Source: Anoxybacillus ayderensis (GTDB lineage Bacteria; Bacillota; Bacilli; Bacillales; Anoxybacillaceae). From it: 64,000 nt of DNA. The translations under genes and the position numbers were made by a program. Each line of letters starts with the position of its first letter. Position 1 is the stretch's first letter. The stretch spans positions 159,312 to 223,311 of the forward strand of contig NZ_JXTG01000001.1 of assembly GCF_000833605.1 (NCBI RefSeq), read 5' to 3'. Positions 47,499-57,592 of the stretch are shown piece by piece. The notes under the pieces are model-generated. The model made no database searches and was not told the origin of the DNA. It saw only the letters and a program-made list of their open reading frames with translations.

Positions 47499-48401
47499 AT
47501 GGAAAATGTGAATTTTACGTTAAATTTGTTCATTGAATATTTACAAATAGAAAAAAATTATTCAGAATATACAATTGCGTGTTATAAGCATGATATTGGC
47601 GAATTTTTTGAATTTATGGAGCGCGAACAAATGAAACAGTTGCAACAAGTGTCTTATAGCGACGTTCGCCTGTTTTTAACAGAGCTTCATAAGCGTCAGC
47701 AATCAAGCCGTTCGATTGCCAGAAAAATGTCGAGCTTGCGCAGCTTTTATAAATTTTTAGTTCGGGAGAAAATCGTTTCTGAAAATCCGTTCGCGCTTGC
47801 ATCGTTGCCGAAAAAAGAACAGAAAATTCCACATTTTTTGTATCCTGATGAATTAGAACAGCTGTTTGTTGTCAATGATTTGAATACAGCGATCGGTCAA
47901 CGAAACCAAGCGATCATTGAACTGTTGTACGCGACAGGCGTTCGTGTAAGTGAATGTTGTAACATTCGCTTATCGCACATTGATTTCTCTGTATGTACGA
48001 TTTTAATTTACGGAAAGGGAAACAAGCAACGATATGTGCCGTTTGGCACGTATGCAAAAGAAGCGCTTGAACGATATATACAAGATGGACGTCAGCAACT
48101 TGTAAGTAAGGCGAAAGCGCCAACGGATGTGCTTTTTTTAAATGCGCGTGGTGGAGCATTAACGCCAAGAGGGGTACGGCACATTTTAAATGACATCGTT
48201 GAACAAGCGGCCCTTTCTTTGAAAGTCAGTCCCCATGTGTTTCGCCATACGTTTGCGACGCATTTATTAAATGAAGGTGCTGATTTACGTTCTGTGCAAG
48301 AATTGTTAGGTCATGCGCATCTTTCGTCGACACAAGTGTATACACATGTAACGAAAGATCATTTGCGCCACGTTTATTTACATTCTCACCCGCGTGCATA
48401 A
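47499..48401 (+). CDS. xerC: Tyrosine recombinase XerC
   Basis: XerC (CodV) with XerD resolves chromosome dimers at dif. The 300-residue protein has an N-terminal SAM-like core-binding domain (1-90) and a catalytic domain with Arg149, His246 and Arg249 in HVFRHTFATH, and Tyr281 in STQVYTHVT. AGGTGATCG precedes the ATG. The codV-clpQ-clpY-codY order matches B. subtilis, so this is the housekeeping enzyme rather than a mobile integrase. Confidence 0.95.
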   Translation: MENVNFTLNLFIEYLQIEKNYSEYTIACYKHDIGEFFEFMEREQMKQLQQVSYSDVRLFLTELHKRQQSSRSIARKMSSLRSFYKFLVREKIVSENPFALASLPKKEQKIPHFLYPDELEQLFVVNDLNTAIGQRNQAIIELLYATGVRVSECCNIRLSHIDFSVCTILIYGKGNKQRYVPFGTYAKEALERYIQDGRQQLVSKAKAPTDVLFLNARGGALTPRGVRHILNDIVEQAALSLKVSPHVFRHTFATHLLNEGADLRSVQELLGHAHLSSTQVYTHVTKDHLRHVYLHSHPRA

Positions 48402-48416
48402 AAAGGAGGATGGGTT

Positions 48417-48959
48417 ATGAGTCAATTTCATGCGACGACGATTTTTGCGATTCGCCATCAAGGAAAAGGAGCGATGGCGGGCGACGGTCAAGTGACGTTC
48501 GGCAATGCCGTAGTGATGAAACATACAGCGCGGAAAATTCGTAAACTTTTTCATGGCAAAGTGTTAGCTGGTTTTGCAGGGGCGGTAGCTGATGCGTTTA
48601 CGCTATTTGAAATGTTTGAAGGGAAGTTAGAAGAATATAACGGAAATTTGCAACGGGCAGCGGTTGAGCTAGCAAAAGAGTGGCGGAGCGACAAAGTGTT
48701 GCGCCGATTAGAAGCGATGTTAATTGTCATGGATGAAACACATCTTTTGCTCATTTCTGGAACAGGCGAAGTCATTGAACCGGACGATGGCATGTTAGCG
48801 ATTGGCTCCGGTGGTAACTATGCGTTAGCAGCTGGTCGGGCATTAAAGACGTATGCAGGTGAACATTTCACAGCGAAGCAAATTGCGGAAGCGGCATTAA
48901 AAGTAGCGAGCGATATTTGCGTGTACACAAACGATTCCATTATTGTTGAAGAGCTGTAG
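48417..48959 (+). CDS. hslV: ATP-dependent protease subunit HslV (ClpQ/CodW)
   Basis: HslV is the proteasome-like peptidase that works with the HslU ATPase. The 180-residue protein begins [27 protein letters not shown]; Bacillus homologues use an N-terminal serine after Met removal instead of threonine, and the Ser2 here fits. Conserved [14 protein letters not shown] follows. It lies 13 bases before hslU. Confidence 0.95.
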   Translation: MSQFHATTIFAIRHQGKGAMAGDGQVTFGNAVVMKHTARKIRKLFHGKVLAGFAGAVADAFTLFEMFEGKLEEYNGNLQRAAVELAKEWRSDKVLRRLEAMLIVMDETHLLLISGTGEVIEPDDGMLAIGSGGNYALAAGRALKTYAGEHFTAKQIAEAALKVASDICVYTNDSIIVEEL

Positions 48960-48972
48960 AGGAGGGAGCGGC

Positions 48973-50355
48973 ATGTTAACGCCAAAACAAATTGTTGAAA
49001 AGCTTGATCAGTTTATCGTCGGTCAGCATGAAGCGAAAAAAGCGGTTGCGATCGCATTAAGAAATCGTTATCGCCGCAGTTTATTAGATGAAAAGTTGCG
49101 CGATGAAGTCGTGCCGAAAAACATTTTAATGATTGGACCGACTGGTGTTGGAAAAACAGAAATTGCACGGCGATTAGCGAAACTTGTTGGCGCTCCATTC
49201 GTAAAAGTAGAGGCAACGAAATTTACGGAAGTCGGTTATGTCGGTCGCGACGTAGAGTCGATGGTGCGCGATCTCGTGGAAACGTCTGTGCGCATCGTGA
49301 AAGAGAAAAAAATGAACGAAGTAAAAGAACAAGCGGAACAATTAGCGAACAAACGGCTTGTTGAACTGCTTGTACCTGGGAAAACGAAACAACCGATGAA
49401 AAATCCGTTTGAACTTTTGTTTGGCGGTGCAGCGGAACAACAAACGACAAACGGAAGCGACGATCAACAGCTTGCCGAAAGACGAAGACAAGTCGCTTGG
49501 CAATTGGCAAATGGGCAGTTAGAAAACGAAGTAGTGACGGTTGAAATCGAAGAGCAACAACCGATGATGTTTGACTTATTTCAAGGCGCTGGTTTGGAGC
49601 AAATGGGCGTAAATATGCAAGATATGTTAAGTAGCTTTATGCCGAAAAAGCGGAAAAAACGAAAATTAAAAGTAAAAGAAGCGCGCCACGTCCTTGCCAA
49701 CGAAGAAGCGCAAAAGTTGATCGATATGGACGAAGTCACGCAAGAAGCGATTCGACTCGCAGAGCAATCGGGCATTATTTTTATTGACGAAATTGATAAA
49801 ATTGCTCGAAAAGGGCAGGTCGGTTCATCAGCTGACGTTTCGCGTGAAGGGGTGCAACGCGACATTTTACCGATTGTGGAAGGTTCAACTGTCATGACGA
49901 AATACGGACCGGTCAAAACGGACTATATTTTATTTATTGCTGCTGGGGCGTTTCATATGGCGAAACCGTCCGACTTAATCCCAGAATTGCAAGGGCGTTT
50001 TCCGATTCGCGTTGAATTGACGAAACTGACAGTAGATGATTTCGTAAAAATATTAGTTGAACCGAACAATGCACTTTTAAAACAGTATATCGCTTTACTT
50101 GCTACAGAAGGTATACAACTGGAATTTTCTGACGATGCTATTCGTAAAATCGCAGAAGTCGCTTTTGAAGTGAATCAACAAACGGATAACATTGGTGCAC
50201 GCCGCCTTCATACGATTATGGAAAAATTGTTAGAAGATTTATTGTATGAAGCGCCAGACGTACATCTTGAAAAGGTAGTTATCACCCCACAATATGTGGA
50301 GCAAAAACTAGGGAACATTGTAAGAAATAAAGATTTAAGTCAGTTTATTTTATAA
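48973..50355 (+). CDS. hslU: ATP-dependent protease ATPase subunit HslU (ClpY)
   Basis: HslU unfolds substrates and feeds them to HslV. The 460-residue AAA+ protein has Walker A GPTGVGKT (55-62), an intermediate domain (about 110-230), Walker [12 protein letters not shown] and sensor motifs. The ATG at 48973 follows GAGGAGGGAG; the open frame upstream overlaps hslV and is not coding. The C-terminal FIL end fits the tail that docks into HslV. Confidence 0.96.
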   Translation: MLTPKQIVEKLDQFIVGQHEAKKAVAIALRNRYRRSLLDEKLRDEVVPKNILMIGPTGVGKTEIARRLAKLVGAPFVKVEATKFTEVGYVGRDVESMVRDLVETSVRIVKEKKMNEVKEQAEQLANKRLVELLVPGKTKQPMKNPFELLFGGAAEQQTTNGSDDQQLAERRRQVAWQLANGQLENEVVTVEIEEQQPMMFDLFQGAGLEQMGVNMQDMLSSFMPKKRKKRKLKVKEARHVLANEEAQKLIDMDEVTQEAIRLAEQSGIIFIDEIDKIARKGQVGSSADVSREGVQRDILPIVEGSTVMTKYGPVKTDYILFIAAGAFHMAKPSDLIPELQGRFPIRVELTKLTVDDFVKILVEPNNALLKQYIALLATEGIQLEFSDDAIRKIAEVAFEVNQQTDNIGARRLHTIMEKLLEDLLYEAPDVHLEKVVITPQYVEQKLGNIVRNKDLSQFIL

Positions 50356-50367
50356 GGAGGATGCGAT

Positions 50368-51147
50368 ATGAATTTACTTGAAAAAACGAGAAAAATTAAT
50401 GCGATGTTGCAAAACGCGGCTGGAAAGCCTGTGAACTTTAAAGAGATGGCAGAAACGCTTTGCGAAGTTATTGAAGCAAACATTTTCGTTGTAAGCCGTC
50501 GCGGAAAGTTGCTCGGCTTTGCGATTAAACAAACGATTGAAAATGAACGAATGAAAAAAATGTTAGCGGACCGTCAATTTCCAGAAGAGTATACGAAAAA
50601 CTTATTTCATATTACAGAAACATCGCCAAATCTTGATATTAATAGCGAGTATACGGCATTTCCAATTGAAAATAAAGACTTATTTAAAAATGGCTTAACG
50701 ACGATCGTGCCGATTATCGGTGGCGGGGAACGCCTTGGAACGCTCATTTTATCTCGATTAGATAAAGAGTTTCACGACGATGATTTAATTTTAGCTGAAT
50801 ACGGAGCGACAGTTGTTGGAATGGAAATTTTGCGTGAAAAAGCGGAAGAAATTGAAGAAGAAGCGCGCAGCAAGGCGGTCGTACAAATGGCGATCAGCTC
50901 TCTTTCATATAGTGAATTAGAAGCAATCGAGCATATTTTTGAAGAATTAGATGGGACAGAAGGCTTGCTCGTTGCGAGTAAAATTGCCGATCGTGTCGGC
51001 ATTACGCGTTCCGTCATTGTCAACGCACTTCGTAAACTAGAAAGTGCCGGAGTCATCGAATCTCGCTCGCTCGGAATGAAAGGAACGTATATTAAAGTAT
51101 TAAACGATAAGTTTTTAACGGAACTCGAGAAGTTAAAACATCATTAA
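50368..51147 (+). CDS. codY: GTP- and branched-chain amino acid-sensing regulator CodY
   Basis: CodY represses stationary-phase, amino acid and motility genes when GTP and branched-chain amino acids are plentiful. The 259-residue protein has an N-terminal GAF domain (1-155), a linker helix and a winged helix-turn-helix with [31 protein letters not shown] precedes the ATG. In B. subtilis CodY also affects the fla/che promoter next door. Confidence 0.97.
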   Translation: MNLLEKTRKINAMLQNAAGKPVNFKEMAETLCEVIEANIFVVSRRGKLLGFAIKQTIENERMKKMLADRQFPEEYTKNLFHITETSPNLDINSEYTAFPIENKDLFKNGLTTIVPIIGGGERLGTLILSRLDKEFHDDDLILAEYGATVVGMEILREKAEEIEEEARSKAVVQMAISSLSYSELEAIEHIFEELDGTEGLLVASKIADRVGITRSVIVNALRKLESAGVIESRSLGMKGTYIKVLNDKFLTELEKLKHH

Positions 51148-51154
51148 AACAAAA

Positions 51155-51186
51155 AGGCATCTTTCTCGTGAAGATGCCTCTTTTGT
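51155..51186 (+). terminator. Terminator after codY
   Basis: Arms AGGCATCTT and AAGATGCCT enclose a seven-base loop followed by CTCTTTTGTT. It separates the xerC-codY unit from the fla/che operon. Confidence 0.8.
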
Positions 51187-51248
51187 TAAAGTATGTGAAA
51201 AATAGTCCAATGTTCCCTATATACATAACATAAATAATTTTTTACAAT
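51187..51248 (+). promoter_or_regulatory. fla/che operon promoter region
   Basis: A SigA-like TATACA (51220-51225), 17 bases, TACAAT (51243-51248) is the likely main promoter. Upstream, TAAA (51187-51190), 15 bases, TCCAATGT (51206-51213) partially matches the motility SigD pattern TAAA-N15-GCCGATAT. B. subtilis has both kinds of promoter here. Neither match is strong. Confidence 0.45.
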
Positions 51249-51292
51249 AGAGGTGTGTTGTCGAACGGTGTCTTTACAAGGAGGAATATGCC

Positions 51293-51673
51293 GTGAAATT
51301 GTTTTCAAATACATTCCAAATACTAGAACAAGGATTAAATTATTCATCATTGAAGCAAAAAGTGATCGCAAACAATATTGCGAATGTCGATACACCAAAC
51401 TTTCAAGCGAAAGATGTTCAGTTTCGCACTGAATTTCAGCAAGCGTTGCAAGCGTATCGTACCGATCCGCGCCATTTTGAGTTTAAGGGAAGTACTAACA
51501 AATTTTTCGTGACAACTAAAAACGATCTCGTTTACAATCATAATAAGAATAATGTCGATCTAGATAAAGAAATGTCGGATTTAGCGCAAAACCAAATTTA
51601 CTATAACGCGTTAGTTGAACGTTTAAACGGAAAGTTTAACTCCTTAAAAACGGTCATTAAGGGAGGAAAATAA
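51293..51673 (+). CDS. flgB: Flagellar basal-body rod protein FlgB
   Basis: FlgB forms the proximal rod. The 126-residue protein has the rod-family N-terminal motif QKVIANNIANVDTPNF and a C-terminal helix. The GTG at 51293 lies eight bases after AAGGAGG; the nearer ATG is out of frame and stops at once. It is the first gene of the fla/che operon, four bases before flgC. Confidence 0.94.
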   Translation: MKLFSNTFQILEQGLNYSSLKQKVIANNIANVDTPNFQAKDVQFRTEFQQALQAYRTDPRHFEFKGSTNKFFVTTKNDLVYNHNKNNVDLDKEMSDLAQNQIYYNALVERLNGKFNSLKTVIKGGK

Positions 51674-51676
51674 TAC

Positions 51677-52114
51677 ATGTTTCAAAGTTTCAATGTGTCT
51701 GCCTCTGCGTTAACTGCTCAACGGTTGCGTATGGATGTCATCTCAGCAAATATGGCGAACGTCGATACGACTCGCGCCAAAATGGTCGATGGAAAGTGGC
51801 AGCCATATCGTCGAAAAATGGTTGTCATGCAACCGAACGAATCGTTTTCTTCTTTTTTGAATCAAGCGATGAACGAGCGGTCAACAGGTGGGGTGAAAGT
51901 GACGAAAATTGTCGAAGATCAAACCCCATTTAAACTTGTGTACGATCCATCTCATCCCGATGCAGATGAAAACGGATATGTGCAGCTACCGAACGTCGAT
52001 CCGTTAAAAGAAATGGTTGATTTAATGAGCGCTACGCGCTCGTATGAGGCGAATGTGACGGTGTTAAACGCGACGAAAGGAATGTTAATGAAGGCGCTAG
52101 AAATCGGGAAATAG
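51677..52114 (+). CDS. flgC: Flagellar basal-body rod protein FlgC
   Basis: The 145-residue proximal rod protein has the motif RLRMDVISANMANVDTTRA and the C-terminal EMVDLMSATRSYEANVTVLNATKGM. It stacks with FlgB and FliE between the MS ring and distal rod. GGGAGG lies ahead of the start. Confidence 0.95.
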   Translation: MFQSFNVSASALTAQRLRMDVISANMANVDTTRAKMVDGKWQPYRRKMVVMQPNESFSSFLNQAMNERSTGGVKVTKIVEDQTPFKLVYDPSHPDADENGYVQLPNVDPLKEMVDLMSATRSYEANVTVLNATKGMLMKALEIGK

Positions 52115-52125
52115 GGGGATAAATG

Positions 52126-52416
52126 ATGATTGATCGCATTCAACGTACATTACCATCAGCTGTACAGCAGCAAACGATAAAGCCTGTGGAAGCACAACGG
52201 GCATTTTCACAATTTTTAAAAGAAGCGATAAATGAAGTAAATAAACAGCAAATCGAGTCAGATTTGCTCACGACAAAGTTAGCGAAAGGAGAAAACGTTG
52301 ACTTACACAACGTGATGATCGCTTCGCAAAAAGCGAGCGTGTCGCTTCAATTAGCGATTGAAGTGCGCAATAAAGTCATTGAAGCATATCAAGAAGTGAT
52401 GAGAATGCAAGTATAA
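52126..52416 (+). CDS. fliE: Flagellar hook-basal body protein FliE
   Basis: FliE connects the MS ring to the rod and is exported early. The 96-residue protein ends with the conserved DLHNVMIASQKASVSLQLAIEVRNK segment. Tandem ATGs at 52123 and 52126 are possible; 52126 has better spacing from AGGGGGAT. Confidence 0.93.
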   Translation: MIDRIQRTLPSAVQQQTIKPVEAQRAFSQFLKEAINEVNKQQIESDLLTTKLAKGENVDLHNVMIASQKASVSLQLAIEVRNKVIEAYQEVMRMQV

Positions 52417-52445
52417 TGGACCTCAAGAGATAGCGGAGGAAGCGT

Positions 52446-54032
52446 ATGAACGAGCGATTAAAACAAGCGATAGAACGATTTCAATTGTTTTGGAGCGAGA
52501 GAACAAAACAGCAAAAAATGATGGCACTAGGACTTGTCGGGCTGTTAGTCGTCGCTGTTGCGCTTACTGCTTTTTTTGCGACGCGAACGAACTTTGTTCC
52601 TCTCTACAGCAATTTATCGCCGCAAGAAGCAGGACAAATTAAAGCGACGCTTGACCAGCGGGGAATTAAGTCGCAAATTACGGATAACGGCACGACGATT
52701 TTAGTGCCTGAACAGCTTGTGAATACATTAAAAGTGGAGCTAGCTGCAGAAGGCATTCCGGATAGCGGAAGTATTGATTATTCGTTTTTCGGAAAAAACT
52801 CTGGTTTCGGGATGACGGATAATGAATTTAACGTGTTGAAAATTGAGGCGATGCAAACAGAGCTCGCCAATCTAATAAAAAGTATCGACGGGGTAGAAGA
52901 TGCAAAGGTGATGATTAATCTACCCCAGCCGACCATCTTTGTTGGTGACCAACAGGAAGAGGCATCTGCATCCATCGTTTTGAAAACGAAGGCAGGATAT
53001 AAGTTTAATGAACAGCAAATTAAATCGCTATATCACCTTGTTTCCAAAAGCGTGCCGAACCTTCCTACTGAAAATATCGTCATTATGAATCAATATTTTG
53101 AGTACTTTGACTTAAAAAATGAAGAAAATTTTTCGTCAGGCAAAACGTTTGCTGAACAATACGAAGTGAAACAACAAATTGAGCGCGACATTCAACGTCG
53201 CGTCCAACAAATGTTAGGAACGATGATCGGACAAGATAAAGTTGTCGTTTCCGTTACAGCAGACGTTGATTTTACGCAAGAAAACCGTCAAGAAGAGCTT
53301 GTTGAGCCGGTCGATAAAGAAAATATGGAAGGCATCGCAGTAAGCGTTCAGCGCATTACTGAAACGTTTTCCGGCAAAGGGGCTCAACCGGGTGGTACAG
53401 TAGGAACGGGTGAGAACGCTATACCAGGATATGAAGGTGCCAACGGCGAGACAAACGGGGATTATGAACGAATTGAAGAAACAATTAATAACGAGGTTAA
53501 TAGAATAAAAAGAGAAATTGTAGCAAGTCCTTATAAAATAAAAGATTTAGGCATTCAAGTGATGGTTGAACCACCGAAACGAAACGATCCAAATTCACTT
53601 CCTGCCCAAACGGTTGATGACATTACAAAAATTTTAGGTACGATTGTGCGGACGTCCGTTGATAAAGAGATCGCTGGACAATGGACAGATGCAGATTTGC
53701 AAAACCGCGTCGTCGTTTCAGTACAACCGTTTAACGGAAAAGTGCAGTTTGACGAACAAACATCAGTCATTCCGACGTGGGCATATATTGTTGGTGGCGG
53801 AGTCATCGTGTTGTTGCTTGCTTTGGTCGTCTTTTTATGGTTGCGCAAACGGAAGAAAGAAGAAATGGACGAACGACCATTGCAAGAAGAGCAAGTGGCA
53901 GTACAAATTCCAGATGTAAACGAAGAAGTAGAAACGGAGGCTACATTGCGACGGAAGCAGCTTGAAAAGCTCGCAAAAGAAAAGCCAGAAGAATTTGCGA
54001 AACTGTTAAGAACATGGCTTGCAGAGGAGTAA
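52446..54032 (+). CDS. fliF: Flagellar MS-ring protein FliF
   Basis: FliF forms the membrane ring on which the motor and export gate assemble. The 528-residue protein has two membrane segments (about 25-45 and 443-464), a periplasm-facing YscJ-type region with LYSNLSPQEAGQIKATLDQRGI, and a C-terminal cytoplasmic tail that binds FliG. Its last residues overlap no other gene; fliG starts 13 bases later. Confidence 0.95.
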   Translation: MNERLKQAIERFQLFWSERTKQQKMMALGLVGLLVVAVALTAFFATRTNFVPLYSNLSPQEAGQIKATLDQRGIKSQITDNGTTILVPEQLVNTLKVELAAEGIPDSGSIDYSFFGKNSGFGMTDNEFNVLKIEAMQTELANLIKSIDGVEDAKVMINLPQPTIFVGDQQEEASASIVLKTKAGYKFNEQQIKSLYHLVSKSVPNLPTENIVIMNQYFEYFDLKNEENFSSGKTFAEQYEVKQQIERDIQRRVQQMLGTMIGQDKVVVSVTADVDFTQENRQEELVEPVDKENMEGIAVSVQRITETFSGKGAQPGGTVGTGENAIPGYEGANGETNGDYERIEETINNEVNRIKREIVASPYKIKDLGIQVMVEPPKRNDPNSLPAQTVDDITKILGTIVRTSVDKEIAGQWTDADLQNRVVVSVQPFNGKVQFDEQTSVIPTWAYIVGGGVIVLLLALVVFLWLRKRKKEEMDERPLQEEQVAVQIPDVNEEVETEATLRRKQLEKLAKEKPEEFAKLLRTWLAEE

Positions 54033-54045
54033 AGGAGGGGATTGT

Positions 54046-55062
54046 ATGGCAAAACGCGATCCAAAAGAATTAACAGGAAAACAAAAAGCAGCCATTCTCC
54101 TCATTTCATTAGGACCAGACGTTTCAGCATCGGTATATAAACATTTATCGGAAGAAGAAATCGAAAAGCTCACACTTGAAATTTCTAACGTTCGTCAAGT
54201 TGATGGCGAGAAAAAAGAAATGATTTTAGAAGAGTTTCACCAAATCGCCTTAGCACAAGATTACATTTCACAAGGCGGTATTGCTTACGCGAAACAAGTG
54301 CTTGAAAAAGCGCTAGGGCCAGAGCAAGCGATGAACATTATTAATCGTCTAACGTCCGCGTTGCAAGTGCGCCCGTTTGATTTCGCACGCAAGGCGGATC
54401 CTGCGCAAATTTTAAACTTTTTGCAAAACGAACATCCACAAACGATTGCGCTCGTGCTGTCGTATTTAGACCCTGCGCAAGCGGGACAAATTTTGTCCGC
54501 GTTACCACAAGAAATGCAAGCGGATGTCGCGCGTCGCATCGCGTTAATGGATCGCACATCACCAGAAATGATTAATGAAGTTGAGCAAGTGCTCGAACGG
54601 AAACTATCGACGACAGTTGTGCAAGATTATACGCAAACGGGTGGTATTGAAGCGGTTGTCGAAGTGTTAAACGGTGTCGATCGCGCAACAGAACGAACAA
54701 TTTTAGATGCGCTTGAAATTCAAGACCCAGAATTAGCAGAAGAAATTAAAAAGCGCATGTTTGTCTTTGAAGATATCGTTACGCTTGATAATCGCGCGAT
54801 TCAACGTGTCATTCGCGAAGTGGACAATGCCGACTTGTTGCTTGCGTTGAAAGTGTCTAGCGATGAAGTGAAAGAAGTCGTGTTCCGCAACATGTCTTCA
54901 CGCATGGCGGAAACGTTTAAAGAAGAAATGGAGTTTATGGGTCCTGTTCGCCTTCGCGACGTAGAGGAGGCGCAATCGCGTATTGTTGCGGTTATTCGTC
55001 GTCTCGAAGAAGCGGGTGAAATTGTCGTCGCTCGCGGTGGAGGAGATGATATTATTGTCTAA
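54046..55062 (+). CDS. fliG: Flagellar motor switch protein FliG
   Basis: FliG is the rotor protein that contacts the stator and sits on FliF. The 338-residue protein begins MAKRDPKELTGKQKAAILLISLG, has the middle-domain EHPQTIALVLSYLDPAQAG and the charged C-terminal torque helix around DIVTLDNRAIQRVIREVD. The ATG at 54046 follows AAAGGAGGGG; the open frame upstream overlaps fliF and is not coding. Confidence 0.96.
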   Translation: MAKRDPKELTGKQKAAILLISLGPDVSASVYKHLSEEEIEKLTLEISNVRQVDGEKKEMILEEFHQIALAQDYISQGGIAYAKQVLEKALGPEQAMNIINRLTSALQVRPFDFARKADPAQILNFLQNEHPQTIALVLSYLDPAQAGQILSALPQEMQADVARRIALMDRTSPEMINEVEQVLERKLSTTVVQDYTQTGGIEAVVEVLNGVDRATERTILDALEIQDPELAEEIKKRMFVFEDIVTLDNRAIQRVIREVDNADLLLALKVSSDEVKEVVFRNMSSRMAETFKEEMEFMGPVRLRDVEEAQSRIVAVIRRLEEAGEIVVARGGGDDIIV

Positions 55063-55825
55063 ATTAATTAAAGCCCCATTTGCTAGAACGTGTACGGAAC
55101 AACGAGCCGTCATTCAAGTAAAAAAAGTGTTGCCAGACGTGCAACAAGAAGAACACGAGCAACATGACGAAGCGATGACAGCACACGCACAAATGATCAT
55201 TGAACAAGCAGAACAGGAAGCGGCAAACATTCGTCAAGAAGCGGATATGTATTACGCATCTGTTCAACAACAAATGGAAGAAGAGCGGAGACGATGGGAA
55301 GAAGAACGAGATCAATGGGTGAACGAAGCGCGTCAAGAAGGATATGCCATCGGCTTAGAACAAGGGCGCCAAGACGGATTTCAACAATACATGGAAACGA
55401 TCCAAGAAGCGAAACAAATTGTGCAGTCAGCAAATGAACAATTTTATCACATGTTGCAGTCGGCTGATGAAACGATTTTGCTTATCGCGTGCAAAGTGGC
55501 GGAACGAATTATCGGTGAACGTCTCGCTGAAAATAAAGAACATTTTCTCGGTCTTGTGAAGCAAGTCATTAAAGAAGTTCGTGAACATGAAGAAGTGAAA
55601 ATGTATGTTCACCCGACTTACTATGATGTCGTCATTCGCCAAAAAGATGAGCTGAAAGCGCTATTTAGTCAAGACGTTCATTTATTTATTTACCCAGATG
55701 ACACATTGGCTGAAACAAGTTGTATTGTTGAATCGCCGTTTGGTCGTATTGATGCAAGCGTTGACACGCAACTTGAGCAATTGAAGTTACAATTGCTCGA
55801 GCGAATCGAGGGGGCAAGTGAATGA
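55055..55825 (+). CDS. fliH: Flagellar export ATPase regulator FliH
   Basis: FliH holds FliI at the export gate and regulates its ATPase. The protein (256 residues from the chosen start) has a long charged coiled coil (about 50-115, with EEERRRWEEERDQW) and a V-ATPase E-subunit-like C-terminal domain. I prefer the TTG at 55055, nine bases after GGAGGAG; an ATG at 55046 immediately touches that site. It overlaps fliG by eight bases and fliI by four. Confidence 0.88.
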   Translation: MSKLIKAPFARTCTEQRAVIQVKKVLPDVQQEEHEQHDEAMTAHAQMIIEQAEQEAANIRQEADMYYASVQQQMEEERRRWEEERDQWVNEARQEGYAIGLEQGRQDGFQQYMETIQEAKQIVQSANEQFYHMLQSADETILLIACKVAERIIGERLAENKEHFLGLVKQVIKEVREHEEVKMYVHPTYYDVVIRQKDELKALFSQDVHLFIYPDDTLAETSCIVESPFGRIDASVDTQLEQLKLQLLERIEGASE

Positions 55826-57135
55826 ACTGGCAAGCACTTATTCATGAGATCGAACTGCTCGACCCGTATAAACGATTTGGTAAAGTGACGCGCGTCATCG
55901 GCTTAATGATTGAAGCGAAAGGACCGGAAAGTTCCATCGGAGATGTATGCTACATTCATATTGGTCATAAAAAAAAGAAAAAAATTCAAGCCGAAGTTGT
56001 CGGATTTCGTGACGAATATGTGCTTTTAATGCCGTACGCAACCGTGCAAGACATCGCCCCAGGGTGCATTGTTGAAGCAACGGGTGCCCCTCTTGAAATC
56101 AAAGTAGGTACTGCGCTTGTCGGACGTGTCATTGACGCGTTAGGTGCTCCGCTCGATGATCAGCCGCTTCCGAAAGGGCTGACGGCTGTTCCGATCGATC
56201 GTCAACCGCCAAATCCGATGACGCGTCCACCGATTGCGGAGCCTATTGAAGTCGGCGTGAAAATGATCGACAGTTTGCTTACGGTTGGAAAGGGGCAACG
56301 CGTTGGCATTTTTGCTGGGTCTGGCGTTGGAAAAAGTACGTTGATGGGAATGATTGCCCGCAACACAAACGCCGATTTAAACGTCATTGCTCTCATTGGA
56401 GAACGCGGACGAGAAGTGCGCGAGTTTATTGAACGTGACCTTGGCCCAGAAGGATTAAAACGTTCCATTGTCGTTGTTGCGACGTCCGATCAACCAGCCC
56501 TTATGCGCATTAAAGGGGCGTATACAGCGACAGCTATTGCCGAATATTTTCGGGATCAAGGGTTGAACGTCATGTTTATGATGGATTCCGTCACGCGCGT
56601 AGCAATGGCGCAACGTGAAGTCGGATTAGCCGTCGGAGAACCACCGACGACGAAAGGGTATACGCCGTCTGTTTTTGCTATGTTACCAAAATTGCTTGAG
56701 CGGACGGGAACGAATGAACACGGAACGATTACTGCTTTTTATACGGTGCTCGTTGACGGCGATGATATGAACGAACCGATTGCCGATACAGTTCGTGGTA
56801 TTTTAGACGGTCATTTCGTATTAGAACGACAACTAGCAAACAAAGGTCAATATCCGGCAATTAACGTATTAAAAAGCGTAAGCCGCGTCATGAACTACAT
56901 CGTAACGCCAGAACATCGCAAAATGGCGGAAAAGTTGCGTGAGTTGTTAGCGACATACGTTCAGTCTGAAGATTTAATTCAAATTGGTGCATACAAACGA
57001 GGATCGTCGCGAGAAATCGACGAAGCGATTCGTTATTATCCAAAAATTATTTCGTTTTTAAAGCAAGATGTTCATGAATCGTACACAATAAACGAAAGCG
57101 TTCAACAGTTGTTTCAACTTATTGAACAAGGGTGA
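55822..57135 (+). CDS. fliI: Flagellum-specific ATPase FliI
   Basis: FliI powers and times export of flagellar substrates and resembles F1 beta. The 437-residue protein has an N-terminal barrel (with short lysine-rich KKKKKIQ), Walker A GSGVGKST (166-173), GERGREVREFIERD and the Walker B MFMMDSVTR. It is coupled to fliH by an ATGA overlap. Confidence 0.96.
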   Translation: MNWQALIHEIELLDPYKRFGKVTRVIGLMIEAKGPESSIGDVCYIHIGHKKKKKIQAEVVGFRDEYVLLMPYATVQDIAPGCIVEATGAPLEIKVGTALVGRVIDALGAPLDDQPLPKGLTAVPIDRQPPNPMTRPPIAEPIEVGVKMIDSLLTVGKGQRVGIFAGSGVGKSTLMGMIARNTNADLNVIALIGERGREVREFIERDLGPEGLKRSIVVVATSDQPALMRIKGAYTATAIAEYFRDQGLNVMFMMDSVTRVAMAQREVGLAVGEPPTTKGYTPSVFAMLPKLLERTGTNEHGTITAFYTVLVDGDDMNEPIADTVRGILDGHFVLERQLANKGQYPAINVLKSVSRVMNYIVTPEHRKMAEKLRELLATYVQSEDLIQIGAYKRGSSREIDEAIRYYPKIISFLKQDVHESYTINESVQQLFQLIEQG

Positions 57136-57142
57136 ATAAACG

Positions 57143-57586
57143 ATGACACCATTTAAATTAACAAAAATTTTAAACTTAAAAGAACATGAAAAACAAAAAG
57201 CGTTGCACGAATATGAAGAAGCGCGCAACCGATTTGAAGAAGTGGCGGAAAAACTATATCACTTTTTAAAGCAAAAAGAAGATTATGAAGAACAACATAA
57301 ACAACAACTACAATTAGGGGTAGCGATTCAACATATTCGTTCGTTTCAACAATTTATGAGCAATTTGCAACGCGTTATCGACCATTATCAACATCTTGTC
57401 ATGCAAGCCCGACAACAAATGGAGTTGAAACAACTGAAGTTAGTTGAATTGAATGTAGAAGTGAAAAAATACGAAAAAATAAAAGAAAAATATGACGATA
57501 TGATTGCAACACAAATGCGAATCGCAGAACAAAAGCAGATGGACGATATTTCAATACAGCAATATTGCTATCGAGAGACAAGGTGA
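57143..57586 (+). CDS. fliJ: Flagellar export chaperone FliJ
   Basis: The 147-residue protein is almost entirely coiled coil, as expected for FliJ, the gamma-like stalk of the FliI hexamer. It starts MTPFKLTKILNLKEHEKQKA. Assignment relies on helix content, length and position between fliI and ylxF. Confidence 0.9.
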   Translation: MTPFKLTKILNLKEHEKQKALHEYEEARNRFEEVAEKLYHFLKQKEDYEEQHKQQLQLGVAIQHIRSFQQFMSNLQRVIDHYQHLVMQARQQMELKQLKLVELNVEVKKYEKIKEKYDDMIATQMRIAEQKQMDDISIQQYCYRETR

Positions 57587-57592
57587 GCGTCA

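Noticed and set aside
47499..48401. Tyrosine recombinase as sign of an integrated element.
   Set aside because: Gene order xerC-hslV-hslU-codY is the housekeeping codV locus; no att repeats or cargo genes are present.
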